From the NCBI RefSeq assembly GCF_022829365.1, contig NZ_JAKSYJ010000225.1, positions 1 through 64,000 on the forward strand: a stretch of DNA of 64,000 nucleotides, written 5' to 3'. Position numbers and translations under genes: made by a program. Shown one piece after another: positions 21,915 through 29,618 of this stretch (positions within the stretch are counted from its first letter, which is position 1; each line of letters begins with the position of its first letter). This stretch comes from Methylobacterium sp. J-077. Its GTDB lineage: Bacteria > Pseudomonadota > Alphaproteobacteria > Rhizobiales > Beijerinckiaceae. The notes beneath the pieces were generated by a model. It saw only the letters and a list, made by a program, of their open reading frames with translations. It ran no database searches and had not been told where the DNA came from.

Positions 21915-22403
21915 CTAGGTCGGGACCGCGGTCCCCATCCCGGGCGGCTGCATGAACTCGATGGTGGAACCGTCTGGACCCACGGCGTAGACCACCCGAG
22001 TGCCGGTCCGTTCGCCGCTCGCGATCGGCTGTGGCACGCCCTGCGGCTTCCAGCCGTGGCCCGCGATGCGGGACAGGATCGCGTCGAGATCGTCGACGAC
22101 CAGGGCGAGATGCGCGAAGCCTGGATCGAACTGCGCGGACGCCGCCACCGGTCGGCTCGTTCCCTGATACTCAAGCAGCTCGATTGCCTGACCTGCGAAG
22201 GACACGACCGCCATACGCACCCGCGCGCCGTGGGCACCCGTGACCTGCCGAAGAAACGCGCCGCCCATCTCGCCGGTCCGCACGAGGCGCGCGCCCAACC
22301 CCTCGACCCAGAAGCGGAGCGCCTCGTCGAGGGACGCGACGGAGAACCCCACGTGGTCGGCGCGGCGGACGTTGAGGCTCGATGTACCCGTCATTCCGCT
22401 CAT
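21915..22403 (-). CDS. VOC (glyoxalase/bleomycin-resistance) family protein
   Basis: A 162-residue cytoplasmic protein with one vicinal-oxygen-chelate domain made of two beta-alpha-beta-beta-beta units: RADHVGFSVASLDEALRFW at residues 15-33, and FAHLALVVDDLDAILSRI near 100. Metal ligands expected are the histidine in ADHVGF, a glutamate in IELLEYQG, histidine in FAHLAL and glutamate in STIEFMQPPG, all present, so it can bind metal. Substrate unknown; relatives include lactoylglutathione lyases, dioxygenases and methylmalonyl-CoA epimerases. ATG 22403 was taken as start, 22394 is an alternative. It follows the DUF1835-type gene on the same strand by 23 bases. Confidence 0.8.
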   Translation of the reverse strand: MSGMTGTSSLNVRRADHVGFSVASLDEALRFWVEGLGARLVRTGEMGGAFLRQVTGAHGARVRMAVVSFAGQAIELLEYQGTSRPVAASAQFDPGFAHLALVVDDLDAILSRIAGHGWKPQGVPQPIASGERTGTRVVYAVGPDGSTIEFMQPPGMGTAVPT

Positions 22404-22426
22404 CCTATCGAGGGTACTCGGCTCGG

Positions 22427-23257
22427 TCAGCCCGGGATCGCGTCCGGATTCAGTGACGCGGTGGGAAGGCGAACCTCGTAGTCGCGCATCCCCGGCCCGG
22501 GGCCCCTGACGTCGAGGTCGCCCGTATCTCCGAGCGCCAGCACGCGACCGAACAGGACGACGTCGCCGACGCCCTGGCCCGGAGGGTCCACCGCGAAGCA
22601 CAGGTGATGCAACGCGCGGCCGATCAACCTGGCAGTCACCTCCCATTCCGGTTGCCCCTGCGCGACCAGCGCGGCGTCGAAGTGCGTCAGCAGCGCCGAC
22701 ACCAAACGTCTGTCCCGCACGATGCGGAACGGCGCGTTCTCGGCGCGCAACCGCGCCCATGCCGCCGCCGCCGCGTCGCCCTCGGCTCGGGAGCAAGGGC
22801 GTCTCCTCCCGCTTAAGCCGGAGGCGACGATGTCCTCAGGCCGCATCAAGCCGAGAGACCACGGTGCCCGCACGCTGTCCTGCGTGACGAAGTCGAGACC
22901 TGTGGCGTCGACGATGTCGAACGGCCGTCCGGCCATGCGGGAAGCAAACGCCAGGAAGCACGCATGCTCCCCGGCGTCGGTCAGGCAGACCCAGTAGACC
23001 GGATGGACCCCGGCTGACGTGGCCTGCATCCAAGGCTCCTCGGGCTCACGCCCGTCATCGCGTGGATCGCACCGCAGGACGGTCCTGACCCACGCCTGGC
23101 GCGCGTCCGGGTCCGGCGGGTCGATGGGGCCATGGCTCAAGGTCGCGGGAAGCGCGATCACGCGCTCCCTGCACCCCTGCATCCGGAGGGCATCGCGGAT
23201 CGCCTCCGCCCTGGAAACGCCGTAGGCGACGTGAACGGTCTCAGTCGCGTGAGGCAT
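22427..23257 (-). CDS. DUF1835/DUF3658-type protein of unknown function
   Basis: A 276-residue cytoplasmic protein. The front VHVAYGVSRAEAIRDALR with ALPATLSHGPIDP resembles DUF1835, the back NAPFRIVRDRRLVSALLTHF resembles DUF3658; these domains commonly occur together in one protein. The function of the family is not established. No signal peptide or membrane segment is visible. The VOC gene follows after 23 bases, and both may be one transcript in this mosaic region. Confidence 0.7.
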   Translation of the reverse strand: MPHATETVHVAYGVSRAEAIRDALRMQGCRERVIALPATLSHGPIDPPDPDARQAWVRTVLRCDPRDDGREPEEPWMQATSAGVHPVYWVCLTDAGEHACFLAFASRMAGRPFDIVDATGLDFVTQDSVRAPWSLGLMRPEDIVASGLSGRRRPCSRAEGDAAAAAWARLRAENAPFRIVRDRRLVSALLTHFDAALVAQGQPEWEVTARLIGRALHHLCFAVDPPGQGVGDVVLFGRVLALGDTGDLDVRGPGPGMRDYEVRLPTASLNPDAIPG

Positions 23258-23357
23258 CCCGTCTCCTCCCTGTCAGCATCCTGACCCGCTTGCATCGCCC
23301 GTGGGCGGTACCGGGTCCGCTCGCCGGTGAATGGCCGGCACCGGCATGTTCAAGGCC

Positions 23358-23726
23358 TCAGTCCGGGACAGAGGCGATAGCCCTCGGCCCTGCCGCCCGT
23401 GAGGTCGGTGAAAGCGGCTGGTCCGTCGATGCGGACGGTCGAACGCTCGCCCATCCGAGGTCCGATCCGCCGTATCGCCGGCAGGACTGCTCGATCTCGA
23501 ACACGTCTCCCGGCCGAGACGCGACGCGGGTCCGGCAGTCGTTCGCCTTGGAACTGCCGAGGCCGGCGCCGTCGTAAGTTCGGAGGGCGACGTTCGGCGG
23601 AGCCTCGCAATCCGTGCCGACCGCGACGTAGGCACCGTGGCGCACCAGCAGGGTGTCGGCAATCGCCGGAGCAGCGAGCAGGGCCAGGGTACCGGCAGAT
23701 AGGGATCGCAGTCGCACCCGGTTCAT
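23358..23726 (-). CDS. small secreted hypothetical protein
   Basis: A 122-residue protein beginning MNRVRLRSLSAGTLALLAAP with a cleavable-looking signal ending AIADT. The mature part contains four cysteines (GTDCEAP, ANDCRTR, IEQSCRRYGG) that could form disulfides in the periplasm, and a disordered serine/proline-rich tail. The start at 23726 is chosen because it gives the signal peptide; the longer frame to 23993 overlaps the neighbouring esterase gene in a nonsensical way. I do not recognise the family. Confidence 0.6.
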   Translation of the reverse strand: MNRVRLRSLSAGTLALLAAPAIADTLLVRHGAYVAVGTDCEAPPNVALRTYDGAGLGSSKANDCRTRVASRPGDVFEIEQSCRRYGGSDLGWASVRPSASTDQPLSPTSRAAGPRAIASVPD

Positions 23727-23757
23727 GATGGTCTCCGTGACCGGTGGACGTAGATTG

Positions 23758-24678
23758 TCAGGCCGGAGCGCCGACCGTGTGCAGCCAGGCGTCGTACCAA
23801 GGCGGCCATTCAGCACTCGACGTGCCGGGCCGGCCCATGCCAAAGCCGTGGCCGCCGCTCGGAAAGATATGCGCCTCGACCCGCACGCCGGCGCGCTCGC
23901 AGGCGCGGGCCATGATCCGGCTGTTGGCGATGTCCGAAACCGGATCGTCCTCGGCCTGTACGAGGAACACCGGCGGGCAGCGGGAACGGACATGGGTCTC
24001 GACGGACCATTCCGCGCTTGCCTCCGGGTCCGGGTGTCGGCCGACCAGTTGCACGCGCGTCGACGTCAGGTCGTAGGGCGGCTCAAGGGTGATGACCGAG
24101 TAGATCAACGCCGCCGCGGACGGGCGTGCCGTCAGGGCGTCGGTCGCGTCATCCGGCCTGTAGGACGCGAACGCCGACCGCATCGCGGCGAGGCCCATCA
24201 GGTGGCCGCCGGCCGAGAACCCCAGGACGCCGATCCGGTTCGGATCCACACCATACGCGGCGGCCCGCGACCGGATCAGGCGCAGGGCGCGCTGCGTGTC
24301 TTGGAGCGGAGCCATCGGTCCGTCGGCCCAGCCTTCCCGGGGCAGGCGGTAGCTCAGCACGAAGGCGGTGATCCCGCGCGCGGCGAGCCAGCGAGCCGCC
24401 GGGCGCGCCTCCCTCTCGATCTCAATGCGCTTGTAGCCGCCACCGGCGGCGACCAGCATGGCCGTGCCGTTCGGCCGGGACGGTGCGAACACCTCCAGGC
24501 CAGGAACCGCGATGTTGCTGACGGCGCCCTTTCCGTCGACCTCAGGCGATCCGTCAGGTCCGCCCCCGCCCGGCGGCACGCCAGGCCAGAGCCGAAGGGA
24601 CGCGGTTCCGGCGACGGCTCGGCCTGCCGCGAGCACCGCGGCTGTGCCGACCACAAGCGAACGTCGGTCGATGATCAT
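23758..24678 (-). CDS. exported alpha/beta hydrolase, acetyl-xylan-esterase/lipase-like
   Basis: A 306-residue serine hydrolase. The N-terminal DRRSLVVGTAAVLAAG with AVAG suggests a Tat or Sec signal. The oxyanion stretch AAGGGYKR (HGGG variant), the nucleophile elbow GVLGFSAGGHLMGLA near residue 165, the acid in QAEDDPVSDIAN near 247 and the histidine in SGGHGFGMGR near 280 form a complete triad of the BD-FAE/esterase family (feruloyl or acetyl ester hydrolases). The start overlaps the stop of the HExxH gene by four bases (ATGA), so both are co-translated. The natural ester is unknown; plant-derived material would fit a leaf-associated bacterium but is speculative. Confidence 0.82.
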   Translation of the reverse strand: MIIDRRSLVVGTAAVLAAGRAVAGTASLRLWPGVPPGGGGPDGSPEVDGKGAVSNIAVPGLEVFAPSRPNGTAMLVAAGGGYKRIEIEREARPAARWLAARGITAFVLSYRLPREGWADGPMAPLQDTQRALRLIRSRAAAYGVDPNRIGVLGFSAGGHLMGLAAMRSAFASYRPDDATDALTARPSAAALIYSVITLEPPYDLTSTRVQLVGRHPDPEASAEWSVETHVRSRCPPVFLVQAEDDPVSDIANSRIMARACERAGVRVEAHIFPSGGHGFGMGRPGTSSAEWPPWYDAWLHTVGAPA

Positions 24679-25415
24679 GGCCGCGCGGTCCCGGAGGTTT
24701 GCAGGGTCTCGGTCGCCGAAAGTCGTGACGTAACCGCCGCTGCGGCTCGCGGGGCGCCGAACAGACGGTTCAAGTAACCGAAGTAGACCGGCTGCTTCCT
24801 CCGGAGTTCCTCGCGGGTGAAGGGCTCACGCGCGAGCCTGCCGTGCAGATAGACGCTGGCGGTCATCGCAAAGAACTCGCCCGGGTTCTTCAGCAGGTAG
24901 GCGCCGGCCGGGTAGAACCCGCCCTCCCTGGCCCGCTCGTAGAACGTCAGGATGTCCGGGTTCCGGTTGCCGCCGGCCAGCATCCGGACGTGGTAGACGT
25001 GCATGTACTCGTGCAGCAGGATCGGGCGGTCGTCGCCCGGGTCAGCAACCGCGATGGCGACGCTGTCGCCGCCGTCGTAGTGGCTGCCCGCGCTCGCGCC
25101 GGTCTGCACCACCACCGGGAAGCGCCGCAGGAAGGCCTTGGTGGAAGCGTCGAGGCCGGTGGCCTCGACGAGGTCGACCTGATGCTCGATGGCCTTGCGG
25201 AGCCGACCCGCGTCCGCTCCGTCGCCGAGGGCGGACAGGTCGAGGCGGTAGCCGCGGTAGGTCTCGCCGCCGGCGTCCCCGTGATGCGTCGGGGAACCCC
25301 GGTCATCCGGCTCCGCCCTGGCGCCGCCGTCGTGCCCCGCGACGGCCGCGGCGACGGCGATGGCGACCGCCACACCGACGTGCCAGACCGGGGTCGTGAG
25401 GTGGGATGCCGCCAT
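24675..25415 (-). CDS. exported protein with an HExxH zinc-peptidase motif
   Basis: A 246-residue protein with an N-terminal hydrophobic signal (about residues 10-27). The zinc-binding motif HEYMH is at residues 135-139 in ILLHEYMHVYHVRM, and the likely third ligand region NPGEFFAMTASVYLHG lies about 45 residues later; this arrangement is seen in uncharacterised gluzincin-like secreted peptidases. Start 25415 is the only ATG giving a signal peptide. The gene is first in a two-gene operon with the esterase and is divergent from the response-regulator gene; the shared 168-base space contains a 15-base box also found before the 27834 gene. Confidence 0.72.
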   Translation of the reverse strand: MAASHLTTPVWHVGVAVAIAVAAAVAGHDGGARAEPDDRGSPTHHGDAGGETYRGYRLDLSALGDGADAGRLRKAIEHQVDLVEATGLDASTKAFLRRFPVVVQTGASAGSHYDGGDSVAIAVADPGDDRPILLHEYMHVYHVRMLAGGNRNPDILTFYERAREGGFYPAGAYLLKNPGEFFAMTASVYLHGRLAREPFTREELRRKQPVYFGYLNRLFGAPRAAAAVTSRLSATETLQTSGTARP

Positions 25416-25518
25416 GTGATGTCCGTTCCCAGCGCGTCGCGCCGACAGCGGCCCGTCGCCCGATGCGGTGATCCTCGATCCGGGACGCGTCCTGGCTGTG
25501 ACGGGGCGTGAGGCCCAT

Positions 25519-25533
25519 GTAACGTTTTGTGAC
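25519..25533 (-). promoter_or_regulatory. response-regulator box 1 (GTCACAAAACGTTAC)
   Basis: The minus strand reads GTCACAAAACGTTAC, 14 of 15 bases identical to the box at 27703-27717. The two GTYAC halves lie 10 bases apart as a direct repeat, the usual architecture for OmpR-family regulators. It lies in the divergent promoter region of the HExxH gene and the response-regulator gene. Confidence 0.65.
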
Positions 25534-25583
25534 AATGGCCTGTTCGGCGTTGCCGGGCCGGCCGGTCTCCGTATGTTCGGGGC

Positions 25584-26315
25584 ATGAGCGACGGACCGAC
25601 CCTCGTCATCGTCGAGGACGATGCCGACATCCGCACCCAACTCGCCGGCTACCTGGAGGGCGAGGGTTTTCGCGTGGTCGGCGTCGACGGAGGAGCGAGC
25701 CTCGACCGCCACCTCGCGGCGGGCCCGCCCCCGGACCTGATCGTGCTCGATTGGATGCTGCCTGGGGAGGACGGCCTGTCGATCTGCCGGCGCCTGCGCG
25801 AGGGGGGCGGTCCACCCATCGTGATGCTGACCGCCAAGGATGAGGACATCGATCGGGTGCTCGGCCTGGAGATGGGCGCCGACGACTACGTCTCGAAGCC
25901 GTTCAACCCGCGCGTGCTGCTCGCACGCATCCGCGCCGTCCTGCGCCGGGTCCACGGCAACGGCGCCCCGGCGAACGAGAATGCCGCCGAGACGCTCAGG
26001 GTGGCCGACCTCGTCGTCGACCTGGGGGCACGCCGGGTGACGGTCGGCGCAGCGCGGACCGAGGTTCTCCTCACCAGCGCCGAGTACGACCTGCTGCACT
26101 GCTTCGTCACCCGGCCGCAGCGGGTGCTGTCGCGCGACCAACTCCTCGACTGGACGCGCGGCCGGACGGCCGACGCCTTCGACCGCACCATCGACGTGCA
26201 GGTGAGCCGGCTGCGGCACAAGCTCGATGCGTCCGGCAGCACCGCGTCGGCGCTGCTCAAGACGGTGCGCAACGCCGGCTACATCCTGGCCGCGCCCGTG
26301 AGGCCGGCCCCGTGA
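25584..26315 (+). CDS. OmpR-family response regulator
   Basis: A 243-residue DNA-binding regulator. The receiver domain (1-120) has the acidic pair VEDDADI, phospho-acceptor aspartate in LIVLDWMLPGEDG at about residue 55, threonine in MLTAKDED and lysine in GADDYVSKPFNPR. The C-terminal winged helix (140-235) shows LTSAEYDLLHCFVTRPQRVL, SRDQLLDW and DRTIDVQVSRLRHKLD. The histidine-kinase gene follows with overlapping stop and start, so they are a two-component pair. Matching 15-base boxes before this gene and after the kinase gene are the likely targets. Confidence 0.93.
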   Translation: MSDGPTLVIVEDDADIRTQLAGYLEGEGFRVVGVDGGASLDRHLAAGPPPDLIVLDWMLPGEDGLSICRRLREGGGPPIVMLTAKDEDIDRVLGLEMGADDYVSKPFNPRVLLARIRAVLRRVHGNGAPANENAAETLRVADLVVDLGARRVTVGAARTEVLLTSAEYDLLHCFVTRPQRVLSRDQLLDWTRGRTADAFDRTIDVQVSRLRHKLDASGSTASALLKTVRNAGYILAAPVRPAP

Positions 26316-27688
26316 TGGCGCGTGTCAGCCTCCTCGGCCGGATCATGCTGATCCTGCTCGGCGCGCTGTCGCTGCTCGTGCTCGCCACCGTCGCGGTGGA
26401 CAAGTGGCAGCGGCACGAGGAGGCTTCGCCCTACGCCACGCGCTTTCCCCGCCTCGATCAGGCCGCCGGCATCATGACCCTGCTGCGGGATGCGGATCCC
26501 GAGCAACGCCCGGCGATCCTGAGGGCCGTGAACGGCGAGGCGCTGAGGACCGAGATCACCGACACGCCTCCGCCTGAGACCGAGTTGATCCGGGAACCGC
26601 GCCTCGAAGCGCGCCTGCGTCGCCTGACGGAAGATACGGATGGCCGTGTCCGTGCCTTCACCGATGTCGACATGCTGCGCCGAGGCGTCGACCCGGCGGA
26701 CGTCGCGAATACCGACAATCGCAAGGTGATGGGCCGGCTGGCGACCGCCACCTACGCATTGCCCGACGGCCGGACCGTGATCGTCTCCGCCATCGCGCGC
26801 CACCGCTCGCTAATGCCGTGGCTGCTCGGCCAGCCGCTGAGCCTGTGGGTGGCCGTCCTCGGTGCGGTGGTCGCCGGGCTCGTCCTCGTCGGCACTCGCC
26901 ACGAGCTCGCCCCGCTGCGACGCCTGACCGATACGGTCACCCGGTTCGACGGCCGTGCGCCGGAGCCGGTCGCGATAGTGCAGGGCGCCCCAGAGATCCG
27001 ACGGCTGTCCCGGGCGGTCCAGGACATGCAGGAGCGCATCGTCGGCCTGCTCGGCGAGCGCTCCCTGCTGATCGGCGCGATCTCGCACGATCTCAAGACC
27101 TACCTGACGCGCCTGCGCCTGCGGGCCGAGGGCGTAGCCGAACCGGAACGCCGGGACAGGCTGGTCGAGGATCTCGACGCGATGACCGCCCTGCTCGACA
27201 CCTCGCTCGGATTCGCCCGGGGCACCGCTGTCGAGGTCGGCCGCGCAGCCGTCGACCTGGGAGACCTCGTGGCTATTGAGGTCGCCGAGCACGCCGCGCA
27301 GGGCGTGAACATCGGCCTGATCGGCGAGGACGTGCCGAATGCCTTGGTCGCCGGCGATGCGGTCGCCCTGCGCCGTGTAATCGCCAACCTCATCGGAAAC
27401 GCCGTGAAGTTCGGGCGCGCCTCGGTGGCGGTCGCGGTGCGACGCGCAGGACCGGCCTGCCAGGTCACGGTCGAGGACGACGGCCCGGGCATCCCGGAGG
27501 CTGAGCGGTCCGCGGTGTTCAGCCCGTACTACCGGATCGAGCGCTCCCGGAACCGTGGGACCGGCGGGACGGGCCTCGGGCTCGCCATCGCCCGGCAGAT
27601 CGCCGAGGCGCATAGCGGCACCATCGTGGCCGAGGCGTCCGCGCTCGGCGGCGCACGGCTCGTCCTGACCCTGCCCGCCATCGCCTGA
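26315..27688 (+). CDS. membrane sensor histidine kinase
   Basis: A 457-residue kinase with an N-terminal membrane segment (about 8-27), a periplasmic domain of about 135 residues with no family I recognise, a second membrane segment (about 170-190), a HAMP-like linker (RHELAPLRRLTDTVTRF), the H-box ISHDLKTYLTRLRLRAE with the phosphorylated histidine near residue 256, and the ATPase domain with NLIGNAVKFG, EDDGPGIPEAE and GTGGTGLGLAIARQIAEAH. The ATG overlaps the regulator stop (TGATG); GTG 26312 is an alternative start. The EnvZ-like design suggests sensing of an envelope signal, and the downstream box suggests that secreted peptides belong to its regulon. Confidence 0.92.
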   Translation: MARVSLLGRIMLILLGALSLLVLATVAVDKWQRHEEASPYATRFPRLDQAAGIMTLLRDADPEQRPAILRAVNGEALRTEITDTPPPETELIREPRLEARLRRLTEDTDGRVRAFTDVDMLRRGVDPADVANTDNRKVMGRLATATYALPDGRTVIVSAIARHRSLMPWLLGQPLSLWVAVLGAVVAGLVLVGTRHELAPLRRLTDTVTRFDGRAPEPVAIVQGAPEIRRLSRAVQDMQERIVGLLGERSLLIGAISHDLKTYLTRLRLRAEGVAEPERRDRLVEDLDAMTALLDTSLGFARGTAVEVGRAAVDLGDLVAIEVAEHAAQGVNIGLIGEDVPNALVAGDAVALRRVIANLIGNAVKFGRASVAVAVRRAGPACQVTVEDDGPGIPEAERSAVFSPYYRIERSRNRGTGGTGLGLAIARQIAEAHSGTIVAEASALGGARLVLTLPAIA

Positions 27689-27702
27689 CCACCGGGACCG
27701 TC

Positions 27703-27717
27703 GTTACAAAACGTTAC
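27703..27717 (+). promoter_or_regulatory. response-regulator box 2 (GTTACAAAACGTTAC)
   Basis: Direct repeat GTTAC-AAAAC-GTTAC, 15 bases after the kinase stop and about 117 bases before the secreted-peptide gene at 27834. It differs from box 1 (25519-25533) at one position. An identical pair around an OmpR-type system is unlikely to be chance in this GC-rich sequence. Confidence 0.65.
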
Positions 27718-27833
27718 GCCAACGCATCCGCTCGTCACATCCGGGAAGGAGCCCGGGACGATCCTGCCCTCATCGGTCGCGGCCCCAAACTTCGGTACCC
27801 CGACCCCTCACGAGAGCAGAAAGGGATTCATCG

Positions 27834-28097
27834 ATGCTGAAGATCCTCGCCCCGGCCGTGCTCCTGGCCGCCCTCACGGTCCCGGCCCTCGCGTCGCCGC
27901 TGGTCCAGGACGCCGTGTCCGACGGATCGGACGGCGCCCGGATCATCCAGGTCTATGGCGGCTGCGGCCCCTACGGTCACCGTGGCCCCTACGGTGGCTG
28001 CCGGACCGGCGGACAATGGGGCGGCTACGTCCGCGGCCGCTCCTGCCCGGCGGGCTTTCACATCGGACCTTACGGTCGCCGCTGCTGGCCGAACTGA
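27834..28097 (+). CDS. small secreted glycine/cysteine-rich protein (GCG...C type)
   Basis: An 87-residue protein with a signal peptide (LAPAVLLAALTVPALAS). The mature part carries GGCGPYGHRGPYGGCRTGGQ and ends SCPAGFHIGPYGRRCWPN, i.e. paired GCGP...C and C...GRRCWPN blocks related to the GCG/CRPN type of small exported proteins common in Methylobacterium and relatives. Function is not established. It follows the two-component genes with a regulator box in its upstream region and precedes a second protein of the same kind after 72 bases. Confidence 0.75.
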   Translation: MLKILAPAVLLAALTVPALASPLVQDAVSDGSDGARIIQVYGGCGPYGHRGPYGGCRTGGQWGGYVRGRSCPAGFHIGPYGRRCWPN

Positions 28098-28169
28098 GCC
28101 GTCTTGTCCCTGCCACGCCTTTCTCTAACCCAGCGTCCGCGCTCGTGCCGGACGCGCATGGAGTGCGAC

Positions 28170-28475
28170 ATGATCCGTAAGATCGCCATGCCCCTGGCTC
28201 TCGTTGGAGGGCTTCTGCTCATCGGTTCGAGCGCCGAAGCCCGCGACGGCTGCGGCCCGGGCTTCCATCGCGGCTTCTACGGCTGGTGCCGACCAAATCT
28301 CGGTTACCGCCCCTTCGTCTATGCCCCCGCCTACCGCCACTTCGGCTATCGCCGGTGGGGTGGCGGCCCCCGATGGCATTACGGCTACCATTACCGGTGG
28401 CATCGGCATTTCGCGTGGCACGGTGGCCACCGCTGGGGCGGCTTTCGCCATGCTGGCTGGCACCATCGCTGGTGA
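28170..28475 (+). CDS. small secreted GCG/CRPN protein, histidine- and tryptophan-rich
   Basis: A 101-residue protein beginning MIRKIAMPLALVGGLLLIGS with signal end SSAEA. The first mature residues DGCGPGFHRGFYGWCRPN are a textbook GCG...CRPN block. The rest (positions 45-101) is built of tyrosine, tryptophan, histidine, arginine and glycine (HYGYHYRWHRHF, HGGHRWGGFRHAGW), which could bind metal ions or surfaces; that is inference. Start 28170 has GGAG six bases before. Probably co-transcribed with the 27834 gene; a hairpin at 28559 ends the unit. Confidence 0.78.
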   Translation: MIRKIAMPLALVGGLLLIGSSAEARDGCGPGFHRGFYGWCRPNLGYRPFVYAPAYRHFGYRRWGGGPRWHYGYHYRWHRHFAWHGGHRWGGFRHAGWHHRW

Positions 28476-28558
28476 TGCGCTTCGGTCCCGAGAAGGCCGC
28501 TGCCGGCAGACGGACCGCCAGTTGCGGTACGCCGGGGCCGTCGTCGAACGGAGCGTGG

Positions 28559-28590
28559 CCGTGCGGGGGTTAGAGCCCTCGCACGGCTTT
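28559..28590 (+). terminator. hairpin terminator after the secreted-peptide genes
   Basis: CCGTGCG-G-GGG (28559-28569) pairs with CCC-T-CGCACGG (28576-28586), an 11-pair stem with one G-U pair and the loop TTAGAG, followed by CTTT. It is placed 84 bases after the last peptide gene. Confidence 0.6.
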
Positions 28591-28665
28591 GCGACGCCGA
28601 GCGTGGCGCATCGCGGATAGTGCGACGCGTCGTCCGCTTGGGATCGACTTGGCCTACTCCTGACG

Positions 28666-29513
28666 TCACAGTGCCCCTGGGATCACCGCGAGAGCGGACT
28701 TGGATCCGCCGCGTTCGGAAGCATCTCGATGGCCGTCGTTCGTACCGGACGGTCCGGGGTCGCTCATGCCGGTGTGCCCGGCGGCGCCGACGAAGGCGAG
28801 AATAGCGCGGACCTTGGCGGAGATGTGCTGCCGCGTCGGCAGATAGGCGTGGAGCGGGAACGATCCCTCCGCCCAATCCTCCAGTAATGGGACCCGGCGT
28901 CCGTCCGTGATGTAGTTGCGGGCGTAGAGTTCCGGCGGCTGGGCGATGCCGAGGCCCGACAGGCAGGCACCGAGCAGGACCTCGGTGTCGTTTACCGTGA
29001 GCCGACCTGCCACCCGCTCCGCCCCCCCCGGTGGAATTCCCACGCGAAGGGCTGGCCCGTTGCCGGGTTCCTGAACCGGATGCAGGCATGCCGCCCGTCA
29101 TCCAGGTCGGAGGGATGGGCGGGATGCCCGTGCCGCGCGACGTAGCCCGGCGAGGCGCAAGTCAGGACGCGCGTCCTCAGGATCAGCCGGGCGATCAGCG
29201 CCGAGGGCTCCGGTTCGCCGAAGCGCACGGCCACGTCGAAGCCCTCGGCCACGATGTCCCCCACGCGGTCGCGCACCGCCACCTCGACGGACAGCTCCGG
29301 ATGCCGTTCCCGGAAACGGTCGAGTCGCGGCGCGAGCACGAAGTCGCTGAAGGCGGCGTCGGTTTTGATCCGGAGATGCCCGCGGACGGCCTGCGCCGAT
29401 CCCGTCGCCCGGGTCGCGGGGTCCTCCAGCCCGTCGAGCAGCGGACGGACCTTCTCATAGAAGCGGCGGCCTGCGGGAGTCGTGACGGGCGACCTCTCGT
29501 CGATGCGCGGGAC
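28666..29513 (-). pseudogene. LysR-family regulator, 5'-truncated and frameshifted
   Basis: The effector-binding domain is recognisable in two frames. The first reads from TTPAGRRFYEKVRPLLDGLE through HLRIKTDAAFSDFVLAPRLD and FDVAVRFGEPEPSALIARL to FAWEFHRGG; the second continues ERVAGRLTVNDTEVLLGACL and SGLGIAQPPELYARN to the end. The switch falls in a run of eight C (29022-29029, G on the coding strand); one more G would restore RGGAERVAGRL. The DNA-binding helix-turn-helix that should precede TTPAGRRF is missing, replaced by unrelated sequence before the epimerase gene, so repairing the run would still not give a full regulator. Confidence 0.75.
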
Positions 29514-29618
29514 CCGGCGGTCGTCAAGAACATGGACACTCGTTCCTCGAAACCGCCACCGGCAAGACCAAGGCCGAGCTCGGGGACGAGGGACTTGGCC
29601 CGCGCCGGGAGAGCGGCC

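Noticed and set aside
21596-22237. Minus-strand frame of 213 residues
   Set aside because: It overlaps the VOC gene in a shadow frame; the part beyond it (21596-21780) has a fairly normal composition but no recognisable family or ribosome site.
29031-29618. Extension of the epimerase frame to 29031
   Set aside because: This stretch is antisense to the LysR remnant; the epimerase fold begins at GTG 29619.
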